A DNA stretch of 64,000 nucleotides from Arion vulgaris (GCA_020796225.1 CM036765.1:6668805-6732804), one strand, 5' to 3'. Shown: positions 1-10,169, counted from the first letter of the stretch. Numbers and translations: made by a program. Notes: generated from the sequence alone by a model not told the origin.

Positions 1-836
1 CACTGTCTAGCTTCAAGTGGGCAACAGGCAAACAGTGGAAAGTAAAGATGAACAACGTTATGTTGACCAAATTGCCCACTGTCTAGCTTCAAGTGGGCAA
101 CAGGCAAACAGTGGAAAGTAAAGATGAACAACGTTATGTTGACCAAATTGCCCACTGTCTAGCTTCAAGTGGGCAACAGGCAAACAGTGGAAAGTAAAGA
201 TGAACAACGTTATGTTGACCAAATTGCCCACTGTCTAGCTTCAAGTGGGCAACAGGCAAACAGTGGAAAGTAAAGATGAACAACGTTATGTTGACCAAAT
301 TGCCCACTGTCTAGCTTCAAGTGGGCAACAGGCAAACAGTGGAAAGTAAAGATGAACAACGTTATGTTGACCAAATTGCCCACTGTCTAGCTTCAAGTGG
401 GCAACAGGCAAACAGTGGAAAGTAAAGATGAACAACGTTATGTTGACCAAATTGCCCATTGTCTAGCTTCAAGTGGGCAACAGGAAAACAGTGGAAAGTA
501 AAGATGAACAACGTTATGTTGACCAAATTGCCCACTGTCTAGCTTCAAGTGGGCAACAGGCAAACAGTGGAAAGTAAAGATGAACAACGTTATGTTGACC
601 AAATTGCCCACTGTCTAGCTTCAAGTGGGCAACAGGCAAACAGTGGAAAGTAAAGATGAACAACGTTATGTTGACCAAATTGCCCATTGTCTAGCTTCAA
701 GTGGGCAACAGGAAAACAGTGGAAAGTAAAGATGAACAACGTTATGTTGACCAAATTGCCCACTGTCTAGCTTCAAGTGGGCAACAGGCAAACAGTGGAA
801 AGTAAAGATGAACAACGTTATGTTGACCAAATTGCT
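1..836. repeat. 76-bp tandem array, 11 copies, cut by window edge
   Basis: Eleven near-identical 76-bp units start at 1, 77, 153 and so on to 761. The array runs off the left edge, so its full length is unknown. Each unit contains a 9-bp inverted repeat (TTGCCCACT / AGTGGGCAA) around an 11-nt loop. Two units (starting near 457 and 685, exactly three units apart) share the same two linked substitutions: cccatt for cccact and caggaaaac for caggcaaac. This indicates a trimeric higher-order duplication. I do not recognise a parent element. Confidence 0.97.
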
Positions 837-889
837 CATTGTGTGCTGTTGGTGAAAGAAACAATACATGTGACTTTCTACATTTCAAT

Positions 890-1127
890 AATCTTGTTTT
901 GTCTCATAGCGTTATGATAAGAAGAAATTTATAGAACGAGCTTTTGTGTGCGCCTTATAAATAGTGTTTTTCACTTTGTTATTTATGTGGTCTACCTTTG
1001 CTTGGACGGCCTTTGCTTTTCTCTGCTGTATTGGTGTAACATTTCTCTTTGAGTGTCTGTTAGTGTCTGTTAGTAATCTGTTCTTGTGTCGTTTGATGTC
1101 AGAGTCAATTATTACCTTTGGACTCAT
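890..1127 (-). mobile_element. LINE-A 3' end fragment, degenerate ORF2 C-terminus
   Basis: The minus strand reads a 71-codon frame containing SKRNVTPIQ and AKVDHINNK, followed by a KAHTKARS-like segment. It aligns with the C-terminus of the LINE-A copy near 57.4 kb (SKRNASPIQWIQ, then QKVDFRDN, then RSAHK). The segment after the frame (ttatgataagaagaaattt) matches the 3' end of the same copy. It is a 5'-truncated, decayed non-LTR retrotransposon. It is also a single-copy counterpart of the sequence that became the 11-kb satellite. Confidence 0.75.
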
Positions 1128-1129
1128 CA

Positions 1130-1440
1130 GATAGCTTGTCCTAAGCAGAATTTTCCACCTTAACAGTCCTTCAGAATTTCTCTCTCTCGTACGCTAGATG
1201 TCCCGCCTCTGACGCATTCGTGCTCAATCCATTAGTTACATTCTGAATCCATCTTCTCCGTGGTCTTCCTCTTTGCCGGGGATGCATCCTTTCATAATAT
1301 TCTCCAGCCCTTTGTGTCTCTTTTTATGTCCAAAATACTTCAATTTTATCTTTCTTATTTGTAGCATCAGCCAGTTTTCTTTCTGGATAGATATATTTGT
1401 TCTCTTTTCTGTTCATGATATACAGAGAAGAGTGTAAAGT
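1130..1440 (-). mobile_element. LINE-B 3' end fragment
   Basis: The minus-strand reading matches the copies at 3956-4925 and 40165-40420: a tail beginning at the reverse complement of gtcctaagcagaattttcc, then codons resembling the C-terminal region of non-LTR ORF2. Stop codons and indels are frequent. It abuts LINE-A directly, so this is a composite of two truncated insertions. Confidence 0.7.
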
Positions 1441-1779
1441 TTGGACTATCCTGTCCTATTCCTGTGTTTTGTACTTGTTCATGTTTTCAAATTCTGCACT
1501 CGGGATATGTATGTGTAACGTGGGAATATTGTTTTCGGTAGGTTGTCCTGCAGGTGTGAGATCGTGTATGATGTTTCGTCACTGTCCGTTGGCGACATGC
1601 CGTGTTCGCTTTAGCTTGAATAAAGAGGTTTGGGGATGAGCCTAGTCTTCCTCTGAGAAGGTGCTGAAGTGCACGATATATAGGCCAAAGGCTCATTAGA
1701 AACCGTAGTGCCACGCATCTAACGCTGATATATGATGATTTTACAATGAAATAAAACAAATATTATTGATCGACCGACA
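1441..1779. other. unassigned interval
   Basis: Two overlapping frames of 80 and 90 codons on opposite strands have no recognisable motif and no relation to other sequence in the window. I see no gene, repeat or RNA signal here. Confidence 0.4.
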
Positions 1780-1960
1780 TTGTGTTACCGGGACTCACGA
1801 AGGAGCAAAGAATAGTAACACTGCTACCTGCAAACATGTCGTAAGAGGCGACTGAGTAGTTGCCTAGGAAACTACCCTTGCAAAAGCATGTTCTAGAAAT
1901 CTATTCTTATCCTGAAGCTGTGAAGCAAAACATGATTTGAGAAGAGGAAAAGAAAAATAA
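1780..1960 (+). mobile_element. SINE-1 5' half fused to LINE-A 3' end
   Basis: Positions 1780-1879 match the SINE-1 5' half (accgggactcacg, agcaaagaatagtaacact, gtcgtaagaggcgact). Where SINE-1 normally continues with its 3' half, the sequence switches near 1880 to the LINE-A 3' end: tctagaaatctattcttatcc, as at 57.54 kb. Either two insertions were joined or the copy is chimeric. A similar junction occurs near 3.1 kb. Confidence 0.6.
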
Positions 1961-2201
1961 GAAATAAGACTTTCAACATTGGTACAGGAATTTTAATTAT
2001 TGAATATAACTGTCTTCAGATTATGCATGTTTGAGGAAAAGATGATTGGAAATTGTAATTAATTTTTGTATCTGCTTTTCGATGTTAAAGATGTGTTCTG
2101 GTGAAATTAGGGATACAATAACATTGTATTACGTTTGTGATTGATTAAATTCACATCAATGAATCTATTTCTACTTTCTTTCTTGCGATCGCTATTTGAA
2201 T
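1961..2201. other. AT-rich unassigned interval
   Basis: No open frame, repeat or element end is recognisable in this stretch. Confidence 0.4.
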
Positions 2202-3070
2202 GATTATACCATCAGATATGTTCTTATGATGAAGTCAACGCTGTCTGGACTCATCTCTGTTGCAGTGTAGTTGTGTGTGATTATACCATCAGATTGTTCT
2301 TATGATGAAGTCAACTGTTGTCTGGAGCTCATCTCTGCTGCAGTGTAGTTGTGTGTGATTATACCATCAGATATGTTCTTATGATGTAGTCAACTGCTGT
2401 CTGGATCTCATCTCTGTTGCAGTGTAGTTTTGTGTAGTGGCATCAATATGCTAGATGGTCCTGTGTCGATTTTCTCTTCTTTGCAAGCTCTAGAATCACA
2501 ATATGTTCTTAGAAAGAAGTGTCTTCTCATCTCGCCATGTAGTAGATTATATCATCAGATATGTTCTTGTGTCACTGCGGAACTGGCGTGATTTTGAGGA
2601 TATACCTATCAAATGTTCTTATGATGTAGTCAACTGCTGTCTGGATCTCATCTCTGCTGCAGTGTAGTTGTGTGTGATTATACCATCAGATATGTTCTTA
2701 TGATGAAGTCAACTGTTGTCTGGAGCTCATCTCTGCTGCAGTGTAGTTGTGTGTGATTATACCATCAGATATGTTCTTATGATGAAGTCAACTGCTGTCT
2801 GGAGCTCATCTCTGCTGCAGTGTAGTTGTATGTGATTATACCATCAGATATGTTCTTATGATGAAGTCAATTGTTGTCTGGAGCTCATCTCTGCTGCAGT
2901 GTAGTTGTGTGTGATTATACCATCAGATATGTTCTTATGATGAAGTCAATTGTTGTCTGGAGCTCATCTCTGCTGCAGTATAGTTTTGTATGATTATATC
3001 ATCAGATGTGTTCTTATGATGTAGTCAACTGTTGTCTGGATCTCATCTCTGCTGCAGTGTAGTTTTGAAT
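2202..3070. repeat. 79-bp tandem array, about 11 copies
   Basis: The unit begins gattataccatcagatatgt and ends near gttgtgtgt. The period measured between 2676 and 2755 is 79 bp. The interior from about 2430 to 2600 is diverged and partly rearranged, while the flanking copies are close to one another. The parent sequence is not recognised. Confidence 0.93.
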
Positions 3071-3103
3071 GTAGTGGCTCAACTAAGCAAGGCTCGGTAG
3101 GTC

Positions 3104-3165
3104 GATCTTCTTCTTCTTCCTCCAACGCTCCAAATCGACAAAAGTGTGCGCTTCATAAAAAGTGT
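3104..3165 (-). mobile_element. short SINE-1 3' / LINE-A junction fragment
   Basis: On the minus strand the SINE-1 3' end (a run of GAA, then gttggag and the gtcgat region) is joined to a LINE-A segment (reverse complement of gtgtgcgcttcataaa). It is short, so confidence is limited. The joining of the same two families as at 1780-1960 is notable. Confidence 0.45.
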
Positions 3166-3410
3166 CTTTGGTACACATTTAAAATTGACACAACTAGCTT
3201 GTGCCACTGCGAGAAGGTGGATATGAGGCAGAGTACCTACTGCAAAACTGTCCACTGCTAGCAGGCCCGAGAAACGAAACCTGGCCGGAAAATACCGAGC
3301 TAAATGAGAAGCTGTACGGAGTCCCTAAAAACAACAGTAGAATTTATTGGAAATCTGGTGCATCAGTCTAAGCGGTGATCGCGAGTGAAAGAGAGAAAGA
3401 GAAAGAGAGG
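3166..3410. other. unassigned interval
   Basis: Nothing recognisable apart from a GA-rich run near 3390-3415. Confidence 0.35.
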
Positions 3411-3418
3411 GAGAGTGT

Positions 3419-3474
3419 ATCCACTGTATCGGAGTAACATTGCTCTTTGAGGCGCACTGTCTGTTGGTAAGCCT
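3419..3474 (-). mobile_element. LINE-A core fragment: unexpanded counterpart of the satellite unit
   Basis: The plus-strand sequence carries the satellite motif cactgtatcggagtaacatt once, then tgctctttgaggcgcactgt, then the LINE-A continuation ctgttggtaa, which matches 57.4 kb in reverse. Two CACTGT words at 3422 and 3455 are exactly 33 bp apart, the length of the short satellite unit. This is the closest thing in the window to the satellite founder. Confidence 0.8.
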
Positions 3475-3544
3475 TATTTAAAACCCAAACTATATTATTT
3501 ATTTTTCATTATATTGGTTCTGTCAACTGTGACATGGTTTTATC

Positions 3545-3955
3545 ATTATCTTAGTAGAGGTTATGTGCTTGTCTTACGTGCCAATGGTACCAGGTTCGCT
3601 CCTCGTATAGCCATCTGGATATTTTTTCAAAGATCTCTGATCTCAATGAAGGTGTGATCGAGTTGCTAGTCCTATCGGATACGGATGATAAAACGTAAGT
3701 CCCGTGTTCAATTTGAGCACGTAAAAGAACCTTTGGCAGTCAAAATCGAGAAGATCAGGCTGGAATAACACTGCCTGTGTAAAAAGAACTAGAAATGATT
3801 AAAAATAAAATTCCTACACAAATGTCTTCTCCGTCTTCAAAATGACATGGTGGATCGTCAACGCTGCTAAGGAGTTCAGACACTACAGCTGAGATTTTCC
3901 TGTGTAAGAAAGAGATCAGAGCACACATGGATACTCAGCAAAGTACAATGATCTT
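3545..3955 (+). mobile_element. SINE-2 copy (tRNA-derived SINE)
   Basis: The 5' part is tRNA-like, with a B-box-like ggttcgctcct at 3593-3603. The body matches five other copies: a segment around cctagtcctatcgga, one around ttgagcacgtaaaagaac, and the 3' part gtgtaagaaagagatc followed by acacatgg and a gcaatgat-like end. No TSD could be assigned. No protein is encoded. Confidence 0.8.
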
Positions 3956-4925
3956 GTCTTTGTTGCCGGTATGCCTCCTTCCATGATGGTCTTCTCCAGC
4001 TCTTCATGTCTTTTTATATGTTCAAAATATCTCAATTTTCTCTTTCTTATTTGTAGAATCAGCCATTTTTTAAAATTGTGAATTCTTTCTGAATATATCT
4101 ATTTGTTCTCTTCTCTGTCCAAGATATACGAAGGACTCTTCTGAAATACTTATATTCAAAAGCAGATATATGCTTGTCCACTGCCTTATTAAATGATTGG
4201 CCACCCATATGTTGCCACTTGGAATATGCTTGCTCTTAGTATTCTGAACTATGTTTTCCTTTCAATTCCGTTACATACTGTGTTTAGTTGTTTAATTTTG
4301 TGTAAAGCCATATTTGTTCTTCTTTTAATTTCTTCTTCCATTTCCATTGTTCAGTACAAATATTCAACTTTTCACATTTCCATCTGTTAACAGTGAACCA
4401 AGATATTCAAAACTGTTCACATTTCCATCTGTTGTTAACAGTGAACCAAGATATTAAAACTGTCATTTATCTGTTAACAGAACTAAGATATTCAAACGTT
4501 CATTTCCATCTGTTGTTAACAGTGAACCAAGATATTCAAAACTGTTCACATTTTCTACTTTCTCTCCGGTGATAAAAATATATTTTGTCATGTTCGTTTT
4601 ATCATTCCATATTATTGTCAGGGTTTTCTAGGCATTGTCTTTGAAAGTAGTCTGCCATTGCTTTCCTTCCTGGCAGTGATCATACTGGTCCATGACCGTA
4701 GCCTCTTATATCTATCATACAGATCCTCTGCCGTCAATCAGTCCTGTCACGTCAGATCATACAGATCCTCTGCTACGCCGAGTTTGAACCTTTCAATTGA
4801 CACTAGCGGCTGCTCTGTCCTTCATCCCATTTCCATATGTTGTGAACAGTAAAGCAAGATTTTTAAAACTGTTGACATTTTCTACTTTCTCTCCGTGGAT
4901 AGATAATATAGAGATAGAAAATACA
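3956..4925 (-). mobile_element. LINE-B ORF2 fragment with internal 16-codon triplication
   Basis: The minus strand reads a decayed non-LTR reverse transcriptase tail. From 5' to 3' it has an EYLGS-type motif region (about 4560-4380), a YGW/YGCESW-type region (near 4200), and a 3' segment matching the 1.1-kb and 40.2-kb copies. At 4381-4560 the phrase EYLGSLLTTDGNVNSF is repeated about three times in a row. EYLGS followed by T-x-DG is a normal single-copy landmark in such ORF2 proteins. Multiple stops make it non-functional. Confidence 0.75.
4381..4560. repeat. about 48-51-bp tandem triplication inside LINE-B
   Basis: Three to four copies of a unit containing gtgaaccaagatattcaaaa and ctgttcacatttccatctgt, with small deletions in the second and third copies. 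A further diverged copy lies near 4840-4900. Confidence 0.8.
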
Positions 4926-5049
4926 TTTGAATTGTTCTACTTTGTGTCTTTCTTACCTATTGAAGATCATCTAGTGGTCGCTACTTTGAGCCACTGATTT
5001 ATATAGAACAATCTTATCTTATCTTAACCACATTTGCCGTGAAGCGTTC

Positions 5050-5520
5050 GTGGGGAGAGTTAGTTTCTATCTTGTGCCAGGTGTGTTGCGCTTGACGTTG
5101 TCAGTCCATGCTTTCGCAGGGACTCTGAGATGTTATCTATCCATCGTGTTCTTGGCCTACCTCGTGCTCTGCGCCCTGAGTGTCGATTATTATAGGCACG
5201 TGATGGTAGTAAATGTGGTTCCATTCTCTTTAGATGGCCGAACCACTTGATTCTTTGCTTCTCGATGTACTGTATGCATGGTATAGTACCAACGATGCTT
5301 CTGATATTCTCATTTCTCCCTCTATCTCGCCTTGTAACGTTGACAGCTTTTCGTAGACATCTCATTTCACATGTAGTAATCTTTCTTTCTTGTGTCTTAG
5401 TCAGGGGCCATGTTTGGCACTGATAGCAGAGAGTTGGATTAAATATGCAGTTTATCAGTTGTCGTTTGACTGCCATGTTAATGTTGGATGTTTTAATAGT
5501 GGTGACAGTATAACAATACG
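5050..5520 (-). pseudogene. LINE-C-like ORF2 C-terminal fragment, 138-codon open frame
   Basis: The frame from 5476 to 5060 has features of a non-LTR retrotransposon ORF2 C-terminus: PTLCYQCQTW near residue 14, TTCEMRCLRK near 34, KWFGHLKRM near 78, and GRRARGRPRTRW near 101, ending LAQDRN. The reverse transcriptase core and endonuclease are missing, so it is 5'-truncated and dead on its own. It is the least damaged copy of this C-terminal domain in the window. The family relation to the 25.9, 32.7 and 50.5 kb copies is clear at protein level. Confidence 0.85.
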
Positions 5521-5574
5521 ATACATGTTTCTGAATTTATCACTTTGATAATAATATACTAATATCATTTAAAA

Positions 5575-5760
5575 CGCCAGCTTGCGTGAACCGCAAGGAA
5601 AATGAAGAAGAGGAACTAAACAGACTGGGACGAAGTCTTCTTGAGAACTGAAGAGTGATCGCATTATCCTGGGAGGCTATAAAGAAAACAGTCAGAGACC
5701 GAGAAGAGTTGCGAACAACTGTTGAAGTCTTGCTCCAGAGGACGTAGATAAATAAATACA
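5575..5760 (+). mobile_element. possible LINE ORF2 3' fragment
   Basis: The plus strand reads WEAIKKTVRDREELRTTVE, resembling the W-x-x-x-K-x-x-DR-x-x-WR ending common to non-LTR ORF2 proteins. The reading is short and contains a stop upstream, so the assignment is tentative. Confidence 0.35.
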
Positions 5761-6186
5761 ATATAATAATTTGAATGCAATATTTGAATAATTAATCAGA
5801 ATTGATTAAACAGCAGTTAAATATAATATAGCTAACCCAGATTGGCAGATAATCCCAGATGGAAGAAATATATCTTGAGAGATATCTCCCTGTTGGATAA
5901 CAAACAGTGAAACTATTGATTTTCTGTGATGTGAGAACATTTCTTTGTTGATAGCCCTATTTCCGTCTTGTTTGTGAGATGGCAAATTGTAGGTTCGGTT
6001 ACAGAAAAAGAGGGCGAAAACTTGGTCGAGGATAGAGTATTGGCCAAAATTAAGAGACGCGAACGAAAACGGACGCTGACCGTGTCCAAATAGAACAGCC
6101 AGATTAAATGTAATTTTTTGTTGTTTTTATGACAACGCGGAATCTGGCTTCAATACGTTCATTCATTCGTTCCCTTACCCATTCAG
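5761..6186. other. unassigned interval
   Basis: AT-rich sequence with no frame or repeat recognised, apart from a short attc-type run near 6160-6180. Confidence 0.35.
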
Positions 6187-6443
6187 CTTCTTCTTCTTTG
6201 AACGCTCCCTATCGACTATTTGTTAACCACTCTTTATGATTTGTATGTGATCCAAGCATAAGAGAGATTTTACGTTGTGCCAGTTCTGCCCTAAAAAAGC
6301 CAGCACATCCGATTTCTGTGATGGTTTTATTTCCTAGGTAGCTTCCATACTCCTCTACCTCATTCGCCTCTTACAACATAGTGTCTATGTTGCAGTGTTA
6401 CTATTCTTTGCTCCACGTGCAAGACCCGGCAACATATGGGCGG
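6187..6443 (-). mobile_element. SINE-1 copy, minus strand
   Basis: Full-length by comparison with other copies. The 3' GAA-run end is at 6187, the reverse complement of gtcgtaagaggcgac is near 6365-6380, and the 5' end is near atgggcgg at 6443. About 255 bp. It sits directly against SINE-4. Confidence 0.85.
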
Positions 6444-6690
6444 TCCAGAGGGTCCAGAGGCGAAGGATTGGCTTCATTGCACCGGGTTTCCATATAATGC
6501 TTCGTCGCTGTCGGTATAGATGAAATGCCATCTGCCGAGAGCATTGCATATAGCATTAACTCCGTAGCTCCGGCAGCAATCCTAGGGATCTCTTGAAAAA
6601 AATTGCACAACTCTCTCAGGGCGGACTCGAACCCACAACCTTCAGTGCGACCGACAAAAGATTTAACCACTTCGCCAGTGATACCACCTA
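6444..6690 (-). mobile_element. SINE-4 copy with tRNA-like head (B box 6623-6633)
   Basis: On the minus strand the 5' end is tRNA-like. The A box TGGCGAAGTGG is the reverse complement of 6667-6677 and fits the RNA polymerase III consensus. The B box GGTTCGAGTCC is the reverse complement of 6623-6633. They are about 33 nt apart, a normal tRNA spacing. The body and 3' end (ending near ccgaaggattgacttcatt in reverse) match copies at 22.2, 27.3 and 30.7 kb. The 5' end continues directly into the 35-bp array. Confidence 0.85.
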
Positions 6691-7874
6691 AAAAGATTTA
6701 ACCACTTCCCCAGTGATACCACCTAAAAAGATTTAACCACTTCGCCAGTGATACCACCTAAAAGATTTAACCACTTCGCCAGTGATACCACCTAAAAGAT
6801 TTAACCACTTCGCCAGGATACCACCTAAAAGATTTAACCACTTCGCCAGTGATACCACCTAAAAAGATTTAACCACTTCGCCAGTGATACCACCTAAAAA
6901 GATTTAACCACTTCGCCAGTGATACCACCTAAAAAGATTTAACCACTTCGCCAGTGATACCACCTAAAAAGATTTAACCACTTCGCCAGTGATACCACCT
7001 AAAAAGATTTAACCACTTCGCCAGTGATACCACCTAAAAAGATTTAACCACTTCGCCAGTGATACCACCTAAAAAGATTTAACCACTTCGCCAGTGATAC
7101 CACCTAAAAAGATTTAACCACTTCGCCAGTGATACCACCTAAAAAGATTTAACCACTTCGCCAGTGATACCACCTAAAAAGATTTAACCACTTCGCCAGC
7201 GATACCACCTAAAAAGATTTAACCACTTCGCCAGGATACCACCTAAAAGATTTAACCACTTCGCCAGTGATACCACCTAAAAAAATTTAACCACTTGCCA
7301 GTGATACCACCTAAAGATTTAACCACTTACATGATCCACCTAAAATTTAACCACTTCGCCAGTGATTACCTAAAAAGATTTAACCACTTCATGATACCAC
7401 CTAAAGTTAACCACTCGCCAGTGATACCCCTCAAGATTTAACCATCGCAGTGTACCACACTAAAAAGATTTAACCACTTCAGCCTGTGATACCACCTAAA
7501 AAGAATTAACCACTTCACCAGTGATCCACCTAAAAAGATTAGCCATTTCGTCGTGATACCATTCCTAAAATTTAACCACCCCTTGCCAATGATACCCCTC
7601 AAAAAGTTTAACCACTTCTGCCAGTGATACCACCTAAAAGATTAACTCAACTTCATGCAGTGATACCACCTAAAAGATTTAACCATTCCAGATACCACCT
7701 AAAAGATTTAACCACTTGCCAGTGATACCACTCAATAAAGATTTAACCATTCGCAGTGATACCACCTACAAAGATTTAACCACTTCGCCAGTGATACCAC
7801 CTAAAAAGATTTAACCACTTCGCCAGTGATACCACCTAAAAAGATTTAACCACTTCGCCAGTGATACCACCTAA
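6656..7874 (-). repeat. 35-bp tandem array made of the SINE-4 A-box region, about 35 copies
   Basis: The period is 35 bp (for example 6841 to 6876). The unit, read on the minus strand, is aggtggtatcactgg followed by cgaagtggttaaatctttt. Each intact unit carries the A-box-like TGGCGAAGTGG, and the last unit is the 5' head of the SINE-4 at 6444-6690. Units from about 7250 to 7760 carry many small indels, while units at both ends are clean. Confidence 0.95.
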
Positions 7875-8203
7875 ATGTACTCATTTATACACATTCTGCT
7901 CACAAATACACACATTCTCCCCATTTTTACTGCTTACTCACAGACCAAACTCTTAACACGTCATACTTATCAACATGATCAACAGAGACATCGCCAGGGG
8001 CACGCTCAGTGGTCATATCTTTGTTTAACCAGTCAGTTCTGCGGCAGCTAACTATAAGAAGGGGACGTGATTTATTATCTAGCTGTCAAAAGCAACCCTT
8101 TTTCCGAAACGCTAAGAAAAGAATTAAGCAGTACATCGTTACATTCTTGACTTAAGATATAGACCAAGCTAAATGAAGGTCTGAGCTATTTTACGTTCGG
8201 CTG
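7875..8203. other. unassigned interval
   Basis: No gene or element recognised between the 35-bp array and the hAT-like element. Confidence 0.35.
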
Positions 8204-8211
8204 ATGTAGAC

Positions 8212-8765
8212 TATAGATTCCCAAACTTTTCGACCCACCGCCCACTTTGCACAACATAAACTTTGTAACGCCCTCCCCATTATAACAGTTTGCCAACGCC
8301 CCCTCCCACATATATACATGCTCTATTTTCTCTTTGATATAAATAAAATCGATATATACTTCTGTAATACATTGTCATTGACGAAGTGAGTGAACTGGCT
8401 AGAGACAGTGAATTTCAGATGTGCTACAAAGAGAGCAACGTCCTATAAAGGATACGCACCTTGATGAATGCATGGTCAATTTTCAAATGATTATATGCAT
8501 GAAATTAAACATTGATGAACAAATGGATCGTGTAAGTCGAGCATAAGATGAATTAAAATGCAGAATTTAAAATTTTAAATAATTATTCAATCGCAAAATC
8601 ACGAAAAAAATTTATTTTCAAATTTTTATGATTAATTTCTTCTTTAAGGAGGCGCCGACCACTAATTGCCTAAACACAACCAAAATTCTTCTGAACCCAC
8701 TATCGCTCCACTAGAACGCTTCAGCGCCCACTGGGGGGCGGTACCACCCACTTTGGGAAACGCTG
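8212..8765 (+). mobile_element. non-autonomous hAT-like element with 8-bp TSD
   Basis: The ends are tatagattcccaaac at the left and ctttgggaaacgctg at the right, which are imperfect inverted repeats of the hAT type (consensus near CAGNGNTTCCCAAA). The flanks atgtagac (8204-8211 and 8766-8773) are a perfect 8-bp duplication, the size hAT transposases make. At 554 bp it has no transposase frame. A second copy lies in the opposite orientation at 48.3-48.9 kb. Confidence 0.88.
8373..8473 (+). mobile_element. 101-bp LINE 3' end inserted in the hAT-like element
   Basis: This segment (gacgaagtgagtgaactgg, then tataaaggatacgcacc) is absent from the other hAT copy. In that copy the flanking sequences taatacat and tcaattttcaaatg are joined directly. 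The segment matches, in reverse, the LINE 3' end at 24890-25000. It is therefore a 5'-truncated retrotransposon insertion with an empty-site comparison inside the same window. Confidence 0.8.
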
Positions 8766-8884
8766 ATGTAGACGGCAGAAGAATTTGAAAGGTCATGAGA
8801 CGATCTTATTGTGGAACCAGGGAAATTGATATATGAGAAAGTGGAGTTAAATTGGAATCAAAATGAGAAATATGGCTTTGGTTA

Positions 8885-9240
8885 TTGGTTACTGTACTGA
8901 AGTCACAGCATTCCGAGCAGACCCATAGGTGCTCATTCTCCACCAACCGGCGACAAAGGCTATGCATACTGATGGTTCCTGTGGTTCTCTAGTTAAATAC
9001 ACGCTTCTATCTTTCCCTAAAGCATCCATCTCTATTTGTTCAGCATTGTAATTCTGAACTTATTAAATTGCTGGATTAATTCAACGTCAAATTTAGTGTC
9101 CTCATCCAACCGTAGGTCCGTAAGAGACCGAAGAACATCCCCCTTATCCATTCTAAACTCCCCAACAATCGATTCTTCTGATGTAAGCATGACCGCTCTC
9201 CCGTTGCCGCGTGCACCTAGAACAGTAGATTAAAGTGAGT
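8885..9240 (-). mobile_element. LINE-H 3' end fragment
   Basis: The minus strand reads a C-terminus ending in HLWVCSEC-like and VTNNQ-like residues and then a tail of ggttattggtt type in reverse, as at 25.6-25.9 and 56.3-56.8 kb. It includes the C-terminal zinc-finger-like H-x-C-x-x-C pattern. It is truncated and interrupted. Confidence 0.65.
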
Positions 9241-9409
9241 AGAGCTGTACTTAACCCTATCCATACCAAAAGCCACCATAGTGGCGTACAAATGTGAGCC
9301 AATTTCACCACCAGCCGCTGCAGTGGCTTTATCACATAGAGTACTTTCTATTTGTACTAAACCTATCACATTTTATTCGTAGTAGCAAATAGTAAAATAA
9401 ATGTACATA

Positions 9410-9580
9410 TATGCATATATGAGGGTATCTGTAACTGAGTGGTTAAACCATTGCAATGCGTTTCGAATCAACATAGAATTGGCGTGTTGGGATGCTGGAC
9501 GCTGTCGGATTTTCTGAGACGGAGATTGGAGTACCCATGGAGATGTCCGGAGTGCTATGATGATAGTCCACATATAACTG
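9410..9580 (+). mobile_element. LINE-G 3' end fragment
   Basis: The plus strand contains ggagatgtccggagtgctat and gatgatagtccac, the terminal sequence of LINE-G (CPECYDD-type zinc-finger end), as at 28.7 and 38.4 kb. Only the last part of the element is present. Confidence 0.6.
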
Positions 9581-9639
9581 ATAACTGAAAACGTTTCAAA
9601 TGTCGTGGCTTTGAATTCGGATCGTGCTGTTCTGTTTAA

Positions 9640-9815
9640 AAGTGCAGATTTTCCAGAGACTCATAGGATAGTTGCCGTAGCTAGGAGATATCAGTATATG
9701 ATATTGCAGCCAAGCCAGCCAATCTATCAGCTCGTTCCTTACCACTAATTCCTGCGATCACAGGGACATAAATGAATGTGATTTCTCTGATATGTGACAG
9801 AGTTAATCTCGTTGA
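9640..9815 (-). mobile_element. LINE-G RNase H fragment
   Basis: The reverse strand reads ERADRLAGLAAIS, which matches the RNase H region of the 38.4-39.1 kb copy. The histidine/glycine loop before it is degraded (VPVIAGISGKERAD, compared with VPGHAGVRGNERAD). It is a short dead fragment. Confidence 0.65.
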
Positions 9816-10165
9816 ACTGATAATCAACTCTAATAAAACATGTTTGTGGAGGAGATCCATAATTGCCTACACTAGACGACATGGAACATGATGATCATAA
9901 ATTCAATTTATAAATTTATTCACCACACTCAAAGTATATTGTTTTTCCAACGAACCCTTTCATCCACTTGAACCTGCTACATAAGTTAAACAGATATAAT
10001 AGTGAATGAGTGTAATAAAACAATTAACCTGTTGCTTCTGTAAACAATTTAGGAAGTTTAAAGGATAAAAGAATTAATTTATGATTATTTCATCTTGCAC
10101 AACGCAACAAGAAAAACAACATCTTGCAACTTATTTGAAGGGTTGCAATTTTGATTACATGAAAT
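9816..10165. other. AT-rich unassigned interval
   Basis: No open frame, repeat or transposon end is seen here. Confidence 0.35.
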
Positions 10166-10169
10166 GTTA

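Noticed and set aside
6656..7874. CRISPR-like array
   Set aside because: The repeats are directly adjacent with no variable spacers, and the surrounding genome is eukaryotic. The same applies to the 61-bp and 76-bp arrays.
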